From assembly GCA_009760855.2 (NCBI GenBank), contig WPIO01000002.1:657501-697500 (forward strand): 40,000 bases of DNA. Reading direction: 5' to 3'. The first letter of the stretch is position 1. Each line of letters begins with the position of its first letter. Made by a program: the position numbers and the translations under genes. Source of the DNA: Cristatella mucedo. Taxonomy: Eukaryota > Bryozoa > Phylactolaemata > Cristatellidae. This document shows positions 1 to 9,309 of this stretch, in pieces. The notes under the pieces are model-generated. The model searched no databases, was not told the origin of the DNA, and saw nothing but the letters and a program-made list of their open reading frames with translations.

Positions 1-193
1 CACCAGTTTATTCTTCCTACACACGGAGCAGGGCGAAGCACAACTCTCCTCGCCCCTCTCGCCAACCGGAGTCCCCTGACTTTCTTGTCAAAACAAACAC
101 TAATAGCACGTCCGAGCTGCTTACCACATCGAGTGTCACAGCCCACTCGTACAGCGATCAGGGGCAGTGTCATCAATTAAATAAAACCACAGA

Positions 194-1552
194 AACTATC
201 GCCCAGTTTCCCTTCTTCCTTTCTTGTCAAAGATTCTTGAAAAAATTGTTGGTAAGCAGCTGGTTGAACATATTGAAAATAATGGAATGTCAGAAACATT
301 TAGATCAGGATTCAAGAGGCAGCACTCCACTGAGACTGCTCTCCTCCGTGTTAACAATGACATTCTACGTGGCAACTATGACGGGACTGTCACTGCCCTA
401 GCTCTGCTAGATCTATCAGCTGCCTTCGACACCATTGATCACGATGTTCTACTTGAACGATCGAGAACAACTATCGGTCTGGCAGACGATCCACTGGCGT
501 GGTTTAAATCGTACTTGTCTGAACGTGTTCAATCCATGTCATGTAGGGGTCAGGTCTCACACACGAGACGGGTCACCTGTGGAGTCCCTCAAGGGTCTGT
601 ACTCGGTCTCTTGCTGTTCTCCATTTATACTCAACCTCTGGGAAAAGTGATTAAGGCCCATGGAATAGGATATCACTTTTATGCTGACGATACCAAGCTT
701 TATTTGTCATTCAAACCGTCGGAGTACACTTATCACTTCTATGCTGACGATACTCAGTTGTATTTGTCATTTAAACCGTCGGAATCTGCTGCAGCATCTG
801 AGAAACTGAATGCTTACCTGGCCGACATTCGATCCTGGATGTCGGAAAACTTATTGAAATTAAACGATGATAAAACCAAACTGCTGCTCATTAGACACCC
901 TAAGCGTGTGGCTGAATTAAAAGGCTTTGCTCTTTTAATAGGTGATGCTGTTGTGCGACCATCACAGCGTGCTCGGAATTTAGGTGTCGTTTTCGAAAGT
1001 TGCCTCAATTTTAGAAGCTTCATTCAAAAGACTGCTTCTACAGCTTGCCATCACGTCCGATCCCTATCCAAGATTAGGAGCTGTCTTCCACAGTGGCTTG
1101 CAAAAGATTTAACTAGCTCCTTGGTTCTGTCACGGCTTGATTATTGTAATTCCCTTTTAGCTGGGCTACCAAAGAAAGCGACTAGGCCACTGCAGCTGAC
1201 TATGAATATGGCTGCAAGGCTGGTCTTCAAGTCCCAGTGGTTTGAGCACGTGTCTGCTTTGCTAAAAGAGCTAGGATGGATGCCGATTGGGCAATAGATA
1301 CAGAGCAAAATTCTTACCCTGACCCACAAGACCCGCCCCGGCTTAGCTCCTACGTACCTAGCTGAACTGCTGCACCAGTTTCAGCCTGTTCGCGCCCTCA
1401 GGTCCTGTGTGGACAATAAATTAGCTGTTCCATTCCTTCGCTTAAAGACCGTTGGCGACAGAAGCTTTAGCTCTGCAGGTCCTAGAATGTGGAACTCGCC
1501 TCCACAATTCTTACGCAACGACAACTACTCTTCTGCTGCCGAGTATGGCTAA
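194..1552 (+). pseudogene. LINE ORF2 fragment: reverse transcriptase with duplicated YADD, plus C-terminus
   Basis: This would encode the reverse transcriptase and C-terminal region of a LINE ORF2, which copies the element's RNA at a nicked target. Visible blocks: SAAFDTIDH (about 414-440, first catalytic Asp), GVPQGSVLG (about 579-606), YADD (680-691) and a second YADD (740-751), then LNDDKTKLLLI (about 860-895), SRLDYCNSLLAGLP (about 1130-1170) and the GW(M/L)P block near 1275. The frame ends at TAG 1295-1297 but continues open in the same frame to TAA 1550-1552, through PGLAPTYLAELL and FSSAGPRMWNS, both typical of the C-terminus, so the TAG is a nonsense mutation. No start codon is expected because the copy is 5' truncated. 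It is a dead copy: 5' truncated, with an internal stop and a duplicated catalytic segment. Confidence 0.85.
671..790 (+). repeat. 60-bp tandem duplication over the RT YADD motif
   Basis: Two adjacent 60-bp units, 671-730 and 731-790, each encode 20 residues containing YHFYADDT(K/Q)LYLSFKPSE. I count 10 differences in 60. Within the first 18 codons all but the Lys/Gln change are silent. Confidence 0.9.
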
Positions 1553-1790
1553 TCCATTTCAGTGGTCCTGAGCTGCTACTTCCTTGTTAGTCACTACGTC
1601 AACTGCTCTCCTGACTCTGCTATGCTTCCCACTTTCTCTTTGTTTCGTGAGACGAAATCAGTTGGCTACCGAACGCGTACCGAAAGGCGCTTAGGCTGTG
1701 AGTGGGCTATACAAAACTCTCCTGCGTAACACCCACATAGTCTTTATGACTTTGTGGAGTTCAGACGGAGAAACATTACATTACATCTAG

Positions 1791-2780
1791 AAATTCAGCT
1801 ATCGTGTCGTAGAAGTCAAGCCGGTGGCCGCAGACGATGGGCGCAGACGATAGCAGAGTGAGACAGCAATCGACAGCGCCCACACGAGTCCACAAAAGTC
1901 CACGTCGTTAGCGAAAAGCTGTCTATTTCAGGGTGAGCGCTTTCTCATGTGAGCACGGCACAAACAGAAGCAAACCTCCGGGCAGCCATAAGCAATTGCG
2001 ACTATCGTATACATAAGGGTCAGCTTCTTGAAAATCCATTCTTGTATGCCTTAAGATCAGGCAGATATTCTGGAGTACGATAGTGATAGTCCATCAGATC
2101 CCCTAACTGAATATACACACATATGCAGACTTTAGGACTGCAGAAAAACGATTGACAGAGAGAGTCAGAACACGGAGTACAATACGCATGCTTTCACTGC
2201 ATGCGTGTCTGCAGCCGTTACCAGTCGTAACACAACAAATTTTCTGATTGCCGACATAAAGCTACCTCTATTTTCGAGTTAATCAGTGCCAGCAAAAGTA
2301 TAAATATGCCGGTGGGAGAAGACCACATCATGGCATTTACAAAGCTCTGTTCTCAATAGAATATCCTTAGGTGTAATCTGGTAGACAAGAAAACCATCTG
2401 CACCTATTAGTTCATCAAATTGGAGAAAATACGAACAGAAATCGTAGAAACGTGATCATCATAGACTAGATAGCCAGTTTTCCTATCGTCATAAACATGT
2501 CAGCCTACGACCATTGCCATATCTGTGAGTCAAATATCGCCAAAACGCGGATCGTCATCGGCCAAGTAACGAGAGTAGGAGGCAACAATCCCATGAATCC
2601 TTGGGCAGGCAACACGTCGGCAACACGATTGAATGCATGCAAAGCAGCATCGGACCATCTTTGGAGCACAATTCCATCACCTAGGAAGCTCTTACATCGT
2701 CACTCTTGAAACAGGTCGCAACCCGGTGGCATGCTCTACACAGGCAGCAGCCGATACCAGGACTGTCCTCTTGTTCACTA
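1791..2780. other. Unassigned intergenic stretch
   Basis: Between the LINE tail and the LTR element I see no long open frame, splice-bounded exon, RNA gene or recognisable repeat. The short open frames around 2497-2824 carry no recognisable motif and are probably chance. Confidence 0.5.
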
Positions 2781-3091
2781 TGTGGTCTGAGAGTATATGC
2801 AGGCCGGTACCGCTCCTTCCTTAAACAGCTGTCGGGAGCATCACCGGTGGTGCATAGCTGTGGTCCGCCTGTGGTGTGGTTTGGACAGGCCGGTAACCAC
2901 AGTCAGATGGTGGACTCACCATCGGGGTCGGCCAAAACACAGCCGTGGGCGAGGAGGGGGGATTCAGTGGGGAGAGAGGGCCGAGTGAAGTCGTGCTCCC
3001 TCTGCTCTGTAGTAGAATAAACTGTTGGTGTTGGTTCTGTGCTGGTGTTCTTCGTGCAAGGCGTTCTTCGTGCAAGGCGCATCGAAGCACA
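2781..3091 (+). repeat. 5' LTR
   Basis: 311 bp, TG...CA termini, matching 6873-7178. It carries a poly(A) signal AATAAA at 3016-3021 and an exact 16-bp tandem duplication (3047-3062 and 3063-3078) near its 3' end. Both are also in the other LTR, so they predate this insertion. Confidence 0.93.
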
Positions 3092-3105
3092 AGCTATTTC
3101 TTGGG

Positions 3106-3837
3106 ATGGAGTCGATGGCATCAATGGTAATGCTAGGCAAAATCGCACCTTATGACGGCAAAACGGACTTCGTCGAGTGGGTACGTCGACTGGACTCCGT
3201 GGCCAAGACGAACAAGGTTAAAGATGACGATCTCGCCGCACTCAAGCCCTTGTACTTAACCGGCGGAGCTTTTGCCGCCTATGAAGGGCTGGTGGACAGT
3301 GATAAGTGTGACTTTATGAAGGTGAAACGCGCTCCCAGCTCCGCGTTTTCGCCCGATTGCTTCCGCGCGTACGACGAGTTATCAAGCAGAAAACTTCGCG
3401 AGGGTGAGTCGCCAGACGTCTACTTGGCCGACCTTGTTCGCTTGGCGTTTATTGTCTTTGCCGCTCAAGCGGGAGGGGGGGCACCCGCGTATCCCCCGGA
3501 GTCTTTGCTGAAGTGCGCATTTGTGTCGGGCCTACCCGATGACGTAAAGCGGCAACTTCGAGCAGCGTGCTCGCTTACCAGAGCTGATTTGCCCGTGCTG
3601 GTTGAGATGTCGAGGAACTTTGTCTCGTCAAGTGAAGCATGTCTCGCCGGCCGTTTCGAGGATCGACGCGCTCAGACCCGAGGCGCCGTGGTGCAGTCTA
3701 GGCCGGACTCGCAAAGGCGGTACACCGACCGGCCTTTTCGCAGCGGGCCGCGCACGCGACTTCGCTGGATCTGCGGCGATCCGAATCATCTAGCTGCTGC
3801 GTGTGGTAAAAAGTTCGGCGATCAAAAAAACGAATAA
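3106..3837 (+). CDS. gag: Gag-like protein of the LTR retrotransposon
   Basis: 243 aa, the structural protein expected to package the element's RNA. I chose ATG 3106-3108, 15 bp after the 5' LTR; the open frame extends upstream into the LTR but that part is unlikely to be translated. The N-terminal about 170 residues (Trp-Val-Arg-Arg-Leu, Pro-Leu-Tyr-Leu-Gly-Gly-Ala-like blocks) resemble capsid-type Gag. Residues near the C-terminus form a zinc-knuckle-like CGDPNHLAAAC (C-x4-H-x4-C). The expected first Cys of C-x2-C-x4-H-x4-C is Arg here (codon CGC, 3763-3765), so the knuckle is probably defective in this copy. The stop TAA (3835-3837) lies two codons after a slippery heptamer leading into the protease frame. 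Confidence 0.85.
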   Translation: MESMASMVMLGKIAPYDGKTDFVEWVRRLDSVAKTNKVKDDDLAALKPLYLTGGAFAAYEGLVDSDKCDFMKVKRAPSSAFSPDCFRAYDELSSRKLREGESPDVYLADLVRLAFIVFAAQAGGGAPAYPPESLLKCAFVSGLPDDVKRQLRAACSLTRADLPVLVEMSRNFVSSSEACLAGRFEDRRAQTRGAVVQSRPDSQRRYTDRPFRSGPRTRLRWICGDPNHLAAACGKKFGDQKNE

Positions 3838-4463
3838 GGGGAACCGTCAACACCTGCGCCAGCGTGTTCCCCTTGACTTCGGCGCGACTGCCCTCCATTG
3901 GCGTGATGTTAAATGGCCGGCTCGCTACTGCACTTGTCGACACCGGCTGCTCCCGCACGGTGCTTGCATCAGTGCTGGCCTCCTCTCGTGATCTGCAGCC
4001 TGCGAGGGAAGGTATCTTGATGATGAACGGTGACCGCGCTCTCTGTACCTCTAGGTGTAAGGTCAGCTTGTTAATTAGAGGAGTACCACTGGAGGTTAAT
4101 TGTTTGGTGACCGATATAATTGCTGGCTGGGACATCATCCTTGGGATGGATGTCATAAGAGCGCTAGGCGGCGTCCGCGTAGGGCACGGCGGTGAAGGCC
4201 AAGTTGACTTCGGTAATGAGGCTCCAGCGACCCGATGCATCCGCGGCGAAAGAAACAGTGTAACCTGCCCTCACTCACCCCGGCCACCGACGTTTCGCTC
4301 GTTGCAAAGGTCGGAAATTCGAGCGAGCTTACAGTCTCCGACAAAGATTTTACTGCAGTATTCCACGATGGCGCGTGGCACGTGCGCTGGAACTGGAAAG
4401 AAGGCGTACAGGCCCCCTTGCTGCAGAACCGTGTGTCCTCATATCGCATCCCGGCTGAGGTAG
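3810..4463 (+). CDS. pro: Retroviral-type aspartic protease (pro frame)
   Basis: This would cleave the Gag-Pol polyprotein. It has no start of its own: the frame is open from 3810, directly after a stop at 3807-3809, and is entered by the -1 shift at 3825-3831. The catalytic triad Asp-Thr-Gly is at 3939-3947 within ALVDTGCSRTVL. The C-terminal flap-side block IILGMDVIRALGGV (about 4134-4175) is the usual ILG-type protease motif. Recognisable protease sequence ends near 4235, and the remaining open frame to 4463 looks like out-of-frame pol. Pol continues in the next -1 frame, open from 4196. I see no canonical slippery heptamer in the 4196-4463 overlap, so this second shift may be an indel in this copy. 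Confidence 0.85.
   Translation, partial: KVRRSKKRIRGTVNTCASVFPLTSARLPSIGVMLNGRLATALVDTGCSRTVLASVLASSRDLQPAREGILMMNGDRALCTSRCKVSLLIRGVPLEVNCLVTDIIAGWDIILGMDVIRALGGVRVGHGGEGQVDFGNEAPATRCIRGERNSVTCPHSPRPPTFRSLQRSEIRASLQSPTKILLQYSTMARGTCAGTGKKAYRPPCCRTVCPHIASRLR
3825..3885 (+). promoter_or_regulatory. -1 programmed ribosomal frameshift signal, gag to pro
   Basis: The slippery heptamer A_AAA_AAC occupies 3825-3831 exactly in the gag reading frame (codons CAA AAA AAC GAA TAA). A -1 slip continues in the protease frame, which is open from 3810. A perfect 9-bp hairpin starts 4 nt downstream: AAGGGGAAC (3836-3844) with GTTCCCCTT (3866-3874). Loop bases GCGCC (3856-3860) can pair with GGCGC (3881-3885), giving a possible H-type pseudoknot. 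Heptamer, spacer and stem fit the canonical retroviral -1 signal. Confidence 0.88.
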
Positions 4464-6775
4464 AAGCAGAATATGAACGGGAAGTGGAGGATTGGATAAA
4501 GTGTGGTTGGCTTCAACCTTTTCACGGGGAGTGCGGTGGGCTGATTCCCTTGATGGCGGTGGTCCAAAGCAGCAAAGGGAAAGTGAGGCCTGTCCTCGAA
4601 TATCGCGAGCTCAACCAGTTCGTGTCGAGCCACACGGCTGAAGGGGACGTGTGCAGTAATAAACTTCGTGCATGGCGGCGAATGGGACGAAACGTAAGCG
4701 TCGTGGACCAGCGTAAGGCCTATTTGCAAATTCACGTAGACCCATCATTGTGGAAGTACCAGGTGGTTGAATTTCATGGCCGCCGATACTGCCTGACTCG
4801 CCTGGGTTTCGGCCTTAACGTTGCACCAAAAATAATGACTGTTATATTAAATAAAGTGTTGTCTATGGATGAGCGGGTCAGATCCGGCACGGATTCGTAT
4901 GTCGACGACATTTTGGCGAACAATGATATCGTCTCAAACGACCGTGTGATTGAGCTTCTCCGCGAGTACGGACTTGAAGCAAAACCACCTGAAAAGTTAG
5001 AGGGTGGTCGTGTCCTAGGCCTCCGCATTGACAGTAAACGCAACGAGCTCGTATGGCGCCGAGATAATGCCATAGGCTCTGTACAGTCAGTGCTGACTCG
5101 GCGAGAATTATTTTCTTGGTGTGGGCAACTCGTCGGGCATTTTCCGGTAGCTGGCTGGCTGCGACCTGCTTGCAGTTATCTCAAACGTATAGCCAGCGAT
5201 CAGGACTGGGACAGCAAAGTACCGAGTGAGGTTCTGGAAATTGCTCACGACGTCCATCGAAGGGTGCTAGCTTCTGATCCGGTGACTGGAGCGTGGCAGG
5301 TGTCCAATGTCATCAGTGGAAAATTGTGGTGCGATGCGAGCAGCATCGCTATTGGAACGTGCCTTGAGATTGACGGTAAAGTGGTTGAGGATGCCTCTTG
5401 GCTTCGAAAGCCGGACGATACTTCGCATATAAACACCGCCGAGCTAGAAGCCGTCATCAAAGGCCTTAACATCGCTATTGCGTGGGGACTTCAGAAAGTC
5501 CAAATCGTGACTGATTCAACTTCGGTGTTTGGTTGGCTGAAGTCATTGATCGATGGGGATGAACCCGTGAGGACGCGCGGCATGGGAGAGGCGATAATTC
5601 GACGACGATTGGGCCTACTCCGAGATATTATAACGGAGTGCAATCTGGAGACGACTGTCAGCCTAGTAAGGTCGCCGGAGAACAAAGCGGACCAGCTGAC
5701 GCGAGTACCGCAAAGGTGGGTGAAGTTCACGACTTACTGTACCGGTGCCGTGGCTCCTGAGGTCAGTTTGACGACTCCCAATATCGACCTCAAGCAATTC
5801 CACAATCTGCACCACCTGGGCGTCGACAGGACGCTATACCTGGAGAGGCTATGTCACCCTAATGCGAACATCCGCAGAACCGATGTAGAACGAATTGTTC
5901 GTTCCTGTCTTCGCTGCAGATCAGTGGATCCGTCGCCGATTTCGTGGCAGCGAGGCAGTCTTGACGTCACCGAACCCTGGTCTCGTCTTGCGATCGATGT
6001 CACGCACTACCGCGATGAGAAATATCTGACGCTGGTGGATTGTGGGCCCAGCAGATTTACGCTATGGCGGCACATTCCTAGCGAAGAGGTGCACCTTATC
6101 ACCAGAGTGCTGGAGCAAATCTTTTGAGAGAGAGGCCCACCTACGCAGCTTCTGATGGACAACAGCGCCTCGTTCCGATCTGAGGCAGTTCGGCGTCTCT
6201 GCGAACGCTGGGGCGTTGAGACCGTCTACCGGTGTGCTTACCGACCGGAAGGCAACGGCATAGTCGAACGCATGCATCGGACTATTAAAGGCATGGCAGC
6301 TCGCACCGGCAGAGGAGTACTAGATATGGTGTACTGGTACAATTCGGCGCCGACTGAGGGGATAAAGGGCGAAACCGTGCCTCACAGGCGGTTATTTACA
6401 TATGAATGGCGGTGCCCGCTCCAGCCAAAGAAGATACAGCACTGCAACGCCCAATCTGCCATTAACTACACAGCGGGGCAAAGGGTTTTTGTGAAACCAG
6501 CCGATGCGCGGTGTACGTCAGAATGGCCGGAAGGGATTGTGACCTCGGGGACTCACGGCCTTGGTGTCGAGGTGAACGGAATCCGAAGACATGTGTCGGA
6601 CGTCAGGTTAGTTCCGGACGCTGAGCCAGTATTACCGGCTCAGCTGCCAGCACCCTCCCAGATAAGAGGCGAAGATGATGAGTATGCTGGGACAGAGGAA
6701 AGGGGCGGCCACCAGCTTCGCATGCGGTCGGAACTGCAGCACCCACGTTGGTTCTCCGACTACGTCATGGACTGA
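4196..6775 (+). pseudogene. pol: Pol: reverse transcriptase, RNase H, integrase, with one in-frame TGA
   Basis: The frame is open from 4196 to TGA 6125-6127 and resumes in the same frame to TGA 6773-6775. RT: GKVRPVLEYRELN (about 4578-4616), QRKAYLQIHV, and the catalytic YVDD at 4898-4909. RNase H: WCDASS (about 5327), TAELEAV and VTDSTSVFGWL supply the acidic residues. Integrase: a HHCC-type finger (FHNLHH, then CLRC near 5911), then catalytic Asp 5996-5998, Asp 6158-6160 and Glu 6266-6268. The last two are separated by exactly 35 residues (D-35-E). The C-terminal RHVSDVRLV block (about 6586-6615) is typical of integrase tails. The TGA falls between the first and second catalytic Asp, so this copy cannot make intact integrase without readthrough. 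All other catalytic residues are present. Confidence 0.88.
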
Positions 6776-6872
6776 TCTGTACGTCAGGGGAAAAGAGAGT
6801 TTGCTTAAACGATTGTACAGTGCGCTACTCACATTGCAGCTGGCAACTTGTGACCTTAAGGTCAAGGGAGCG
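6776..6872 (+). other. Short 3' untranslated region before the 3' LTR
   Basis: About 97 bp between the pol stop and the 3' LTR, ending in the short purine stretch AAGGGAG, which may prime plus-strand synthesis. Confidence 0.5.
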
Positions 6873-7178
6873 TGTGGTCTGAGTATATGCAGGCCGGTAC
6901 CGCTCCTTCCTTAAACAGCTGTCGGGAGCATCACCGGTGGTGCATAGCTGTGGTCCGCCTGTGGTGTGGTTTGGACAGGCCGGTAACCACAGTCAGATGG
7001 TGGACTCACCATCGGGGTCGGCCAAAACAGCCGTGGGCGAGGAGGGGGATTCAGTGGGGAGAGAGGGCCGAGTGAAGTCGTGCTCCCTCTGCTCTGTAGT
7101 AGAATAAACTGTTGGTGTTGGTTCTGTGCTGGCGTTCTTCGTGCAAGGCGTTCTTCGTGCAAGGCGCATCGAAGCACA
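6873..7178 (+). repeat. 3' LTR
   Basis: 306 bp, the partner of 2781-3091. The 5-bp length difference comes from two 2-bp indels and one 1-bp indel in a G run. AATAAA lies at 7103-7108. Confidence 0.93.
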
Positions 7179-7358
7179 CACCACACTGTCAGTCGTGGCC
7201 AAGGTACCGGGATACCGGAGACTTAGCATGCTACATTCAGTCAGTTCCCTGCTGTCATGCGAAATTGCAGCGTCTGAGAAATAATTACTTTTGCAACGGA
7301 CATCAAGATACACAGCAGGCTAACCGCACTATCATGAAAGGTATGCATATAATGGTGA

Positions 7359-7532
7359 GCCGCAATGGCTCACTAGGTAAGGCGGTTGCTTGTCACGACG
7401 TCGGCCCCGAGGTCGTGGGTTCGAATGCTGTGGTGGGCGATCCTGTATCGTCAGTGCAAGCGGTAGTGATAGCCGTCAAAGCTCTTCTGTCGCTTTACAA
7501 AAAGAGGCTATTAAATCAGCTTTTTTTTATAT
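7359..7532 (+). mobile_element. SINE family A copy 1 (tRNA-headed)
   Basis: A pol III-type head: A-box-like GGCTCACTAGG (7367-7377) and B box GGTTCGAATGC (about 7418-7428). A shared body follows (GCAAGCGGTAGTGATAGCC..., AAAGAGGCT..AATCAGCT) and a T-rich end at about 7519-7530. Head and body align with copies at 11985, 22416, 30523 and 31001, so it is a repeat family and not a tRNA gene. Confidence 0.8.
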
Positions 7533-7730
7533 AAATGCCACTTAGCTGAGGTTAGATGCATCTTAAAAGATCTAGAACTAGCGATGATTCTGGATTCTCG
7601 TGAGTTTGGTTCAACTCTTGTTACATATTGGCTAGATTTTGGTCTCACAATTCCCCATAATTCACACTTTGAGCAGGCGATTTCTCTTTTGAATCCCAAA
7701 TATTGAAAGAGCAAGCAACTACTTCAGATT

Positions 7731-7880
7731 GAATAATAATAATACATTTTATATAGTGCCCTTAGAAAACTCTATATCTTTCTCGGCACTTTAAAATTGC
7801 TGCAAAGGAAGCACGATCGAATGGTTAGTGGTAGCGTGCTCAATGGCAAAAGCATAACAGATACTTTATTCCCCAATCTA
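7731..7880 (-). mobile_element. LINE 3' end, minus strand
   Basis: An (AAT)n tract (the LINE tail on the other strand), followed by the family 3' hairpin region (AGTGCCCT...CTCGGCACTTT) and 3' UTR sequence shared with the copies at 11485, 17140 and 23557. Confidence 0.7.
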
Positions 7881-8372
7881 CAATCATTTACCACAATCTT
7901 GCAATTAATTGCCTTAATCGACAGCAATTAAGAATACCTATATCTTAACTGCCGCTGGGACTTTGTTAAGCTTGGGTGCCGCCCTAAGTATCATAAACTA
8001 GTGAGCTGGTTCATCAAGTGCATGCACGCAGCCAACCCTTATGTAGGACCCATGAGCTAGTAGCGGTTCTGATGTTGAGAAAAGTTGTACTCTGGAAATA
8101 TACGAATATAAAATGTTACAAGTTCTGATGTTACACTTTTGAACCCCTATGGGCTAAAGTATGTAGTAACATCAAATCAGCTTTCTGCAAGCGTTAATAT
8201 GCGGCCTTCGATGCAATCAAAAACCCTGCTAAGGGATTTTCGCAGTGCTCCACCAACGTATAGGGATGGAATAAATAAATAATGTCCGGGGAGTAAACAA
8301 TCTTCAAAAGTCTTTCCAAAGTACATTCACCTTACATTTATTGGCACCGTAGTCATTCTATAACGAAAGCAA

Positions 8373-9180
8373 GCCAACAAAAATGCGCCGACAAAAGTGC
8401 CCTGACAAAAGCGCCCTGACAAAAGCACGACTAAAAAACGCCCCAACAAAAGCACGCAATGCTAGCAACCCTTAAAAATGCCCGCATGACAAAAGCGCGT
8501 GATTATAATTTTTACCAAGTATGTGATTTAATTGATTTCAGTGGTTTTCTGTCTTCCAAATCAATTGTTATTACACCAAGATGAAACAAATATTAAATTG
8601 TACGTATGATGCGGAAATAACAATAGTATGTCCACTTTCGCCAAACAGTAATGCAATTAGTTTTGTCCAGCAGTAGTAATACAAATATTATTACCCTAAA
8701 ATTAATGATAACTCCGAATTTGAGGTTGCAATGGCTACCCTAAAAAGCTATCATATATTAAAGTTGGCATATCAAACACAGAACCAACTGGTTAAACCTA
8801 TACTAGTACAGTTCAAAATGTATCCATGAGCAGCAAACAAATTAAATTTGACAATTTTTGCATGGCCTGTGAATCGTGAACTGTGACGACTGAGACGACT
8901 TCATTACGATTAGATTGAAATTTACGTATAATTAGCATATGGAATGGTATGATGTTGCTATTGAACATTTTTGGTACTAATTGAATTACAAATGATATTA
9001 AAATTTTTCAGATTTAATTTTACGTAGCATTTATTTTCTTAAATAAAAAACTAATTATGAATATATATTTGAACTAGCATAATTTAACATTATTTTGTGC
9101 GTACATTTTTACACGCGCTTTTGACATGCGCCCTTATATCATTAAGTGCTTTGTTGGTGCGTTTTGTCGGCGCGCTTGTG
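8373..9180. mobile_element. Non-autonomous element with tandem-repeat terminal inverted repeats
   Basis: The left end (about 8373-8510) is a run of imperfect units of the type GACAAAAGCGCCCT. The right end (about 9108-9180) reads the reverse complement of the same motifs: GCGCCGACAAAA, CACCAACAAA, AAGCAC and CATGACAAAAGCGCGTG recur in mirrored order. Between them lie about 600 bp of AT-rich DNA without a convincing coding frame. The arrangement is that of a foldback-like or MULE-like MITE. I did not find a clear target-site duplication. A 70-codon open frame at 9097-9309 crosses the right end and is not credible as a gene. Confidence 0.6.
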
Positions 9181-9309
9181 TACCGCGTGTTTAAGTCGGA
9201 TTACCACATTTATGTAAATGAAGAACAGTTTTTCAGTGACACACCCGTATCATTATTAATACTCTCAATTTTCAGTGGTATATATATATTTATTCATTTA
9301 TTCGTGTAA

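Larger units (their letters stand above)
188..1790 (+). mobile_element. 5'-truncated CR1/L2-like LINE, 3' part
   Basis: A non-LTR retrotransposon fragment. LINE RT coding sequence starts abruptly near 188-197 (an Asn-Tyr-Arg-Pro-Val-Ser-Leu-Leu block, typical of the start of the RT domain), with an in-frame stop at 182-184 just before it, as expected for 5' truncation during target-primed reverse transcription. Coding sequence runs to about 1552. It is followed by about 220 bp of 3' UTR and a short (ACATT)n tail at 1773-1786. Such tails are the usual 3' microsatellites of CR1/L2-type LINEs. The endonuclease domain is absent. Confidence 0.85.
2781..7178 (+). mobile_element. LTR retrotransposon, full length, PR-RT-RH-IN order, recent insertion
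   Basis: A 4.4-kb element bounded by direct LTRs (2781-3091 and 6873-7178). The LTRs differ by one substitution (GGTGTTC versus GGCGTTC) and three short indels. Both begin TGTGG and end CACA. Flanking pentamers CACTA (2776-2780) and CACCA (7179-7183) look like a target-site duplication with one mismatch. The internal region encodes Gag, an aspartic protease, RT, RNase H and integrase in that order, as in Ty3/gypsy and BEL/Pao elements. I cannot decide the superfamily by eye. AAGGGAG (6864-6870) just before the 3' LTR is a candidate short polypurine tract. A primer-binding site could start at TGGGATGG (3102) but is not convincing. Near-identical LTRs suggest recent insertion, yet pol carries a nonsense codon. 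Confidence 0.93.

Noticed and set aside
3698-4240. 180-codon minus-strand open frame
   Set aside because: It is the antisense shadow of gag and protease, both supported by motifs.
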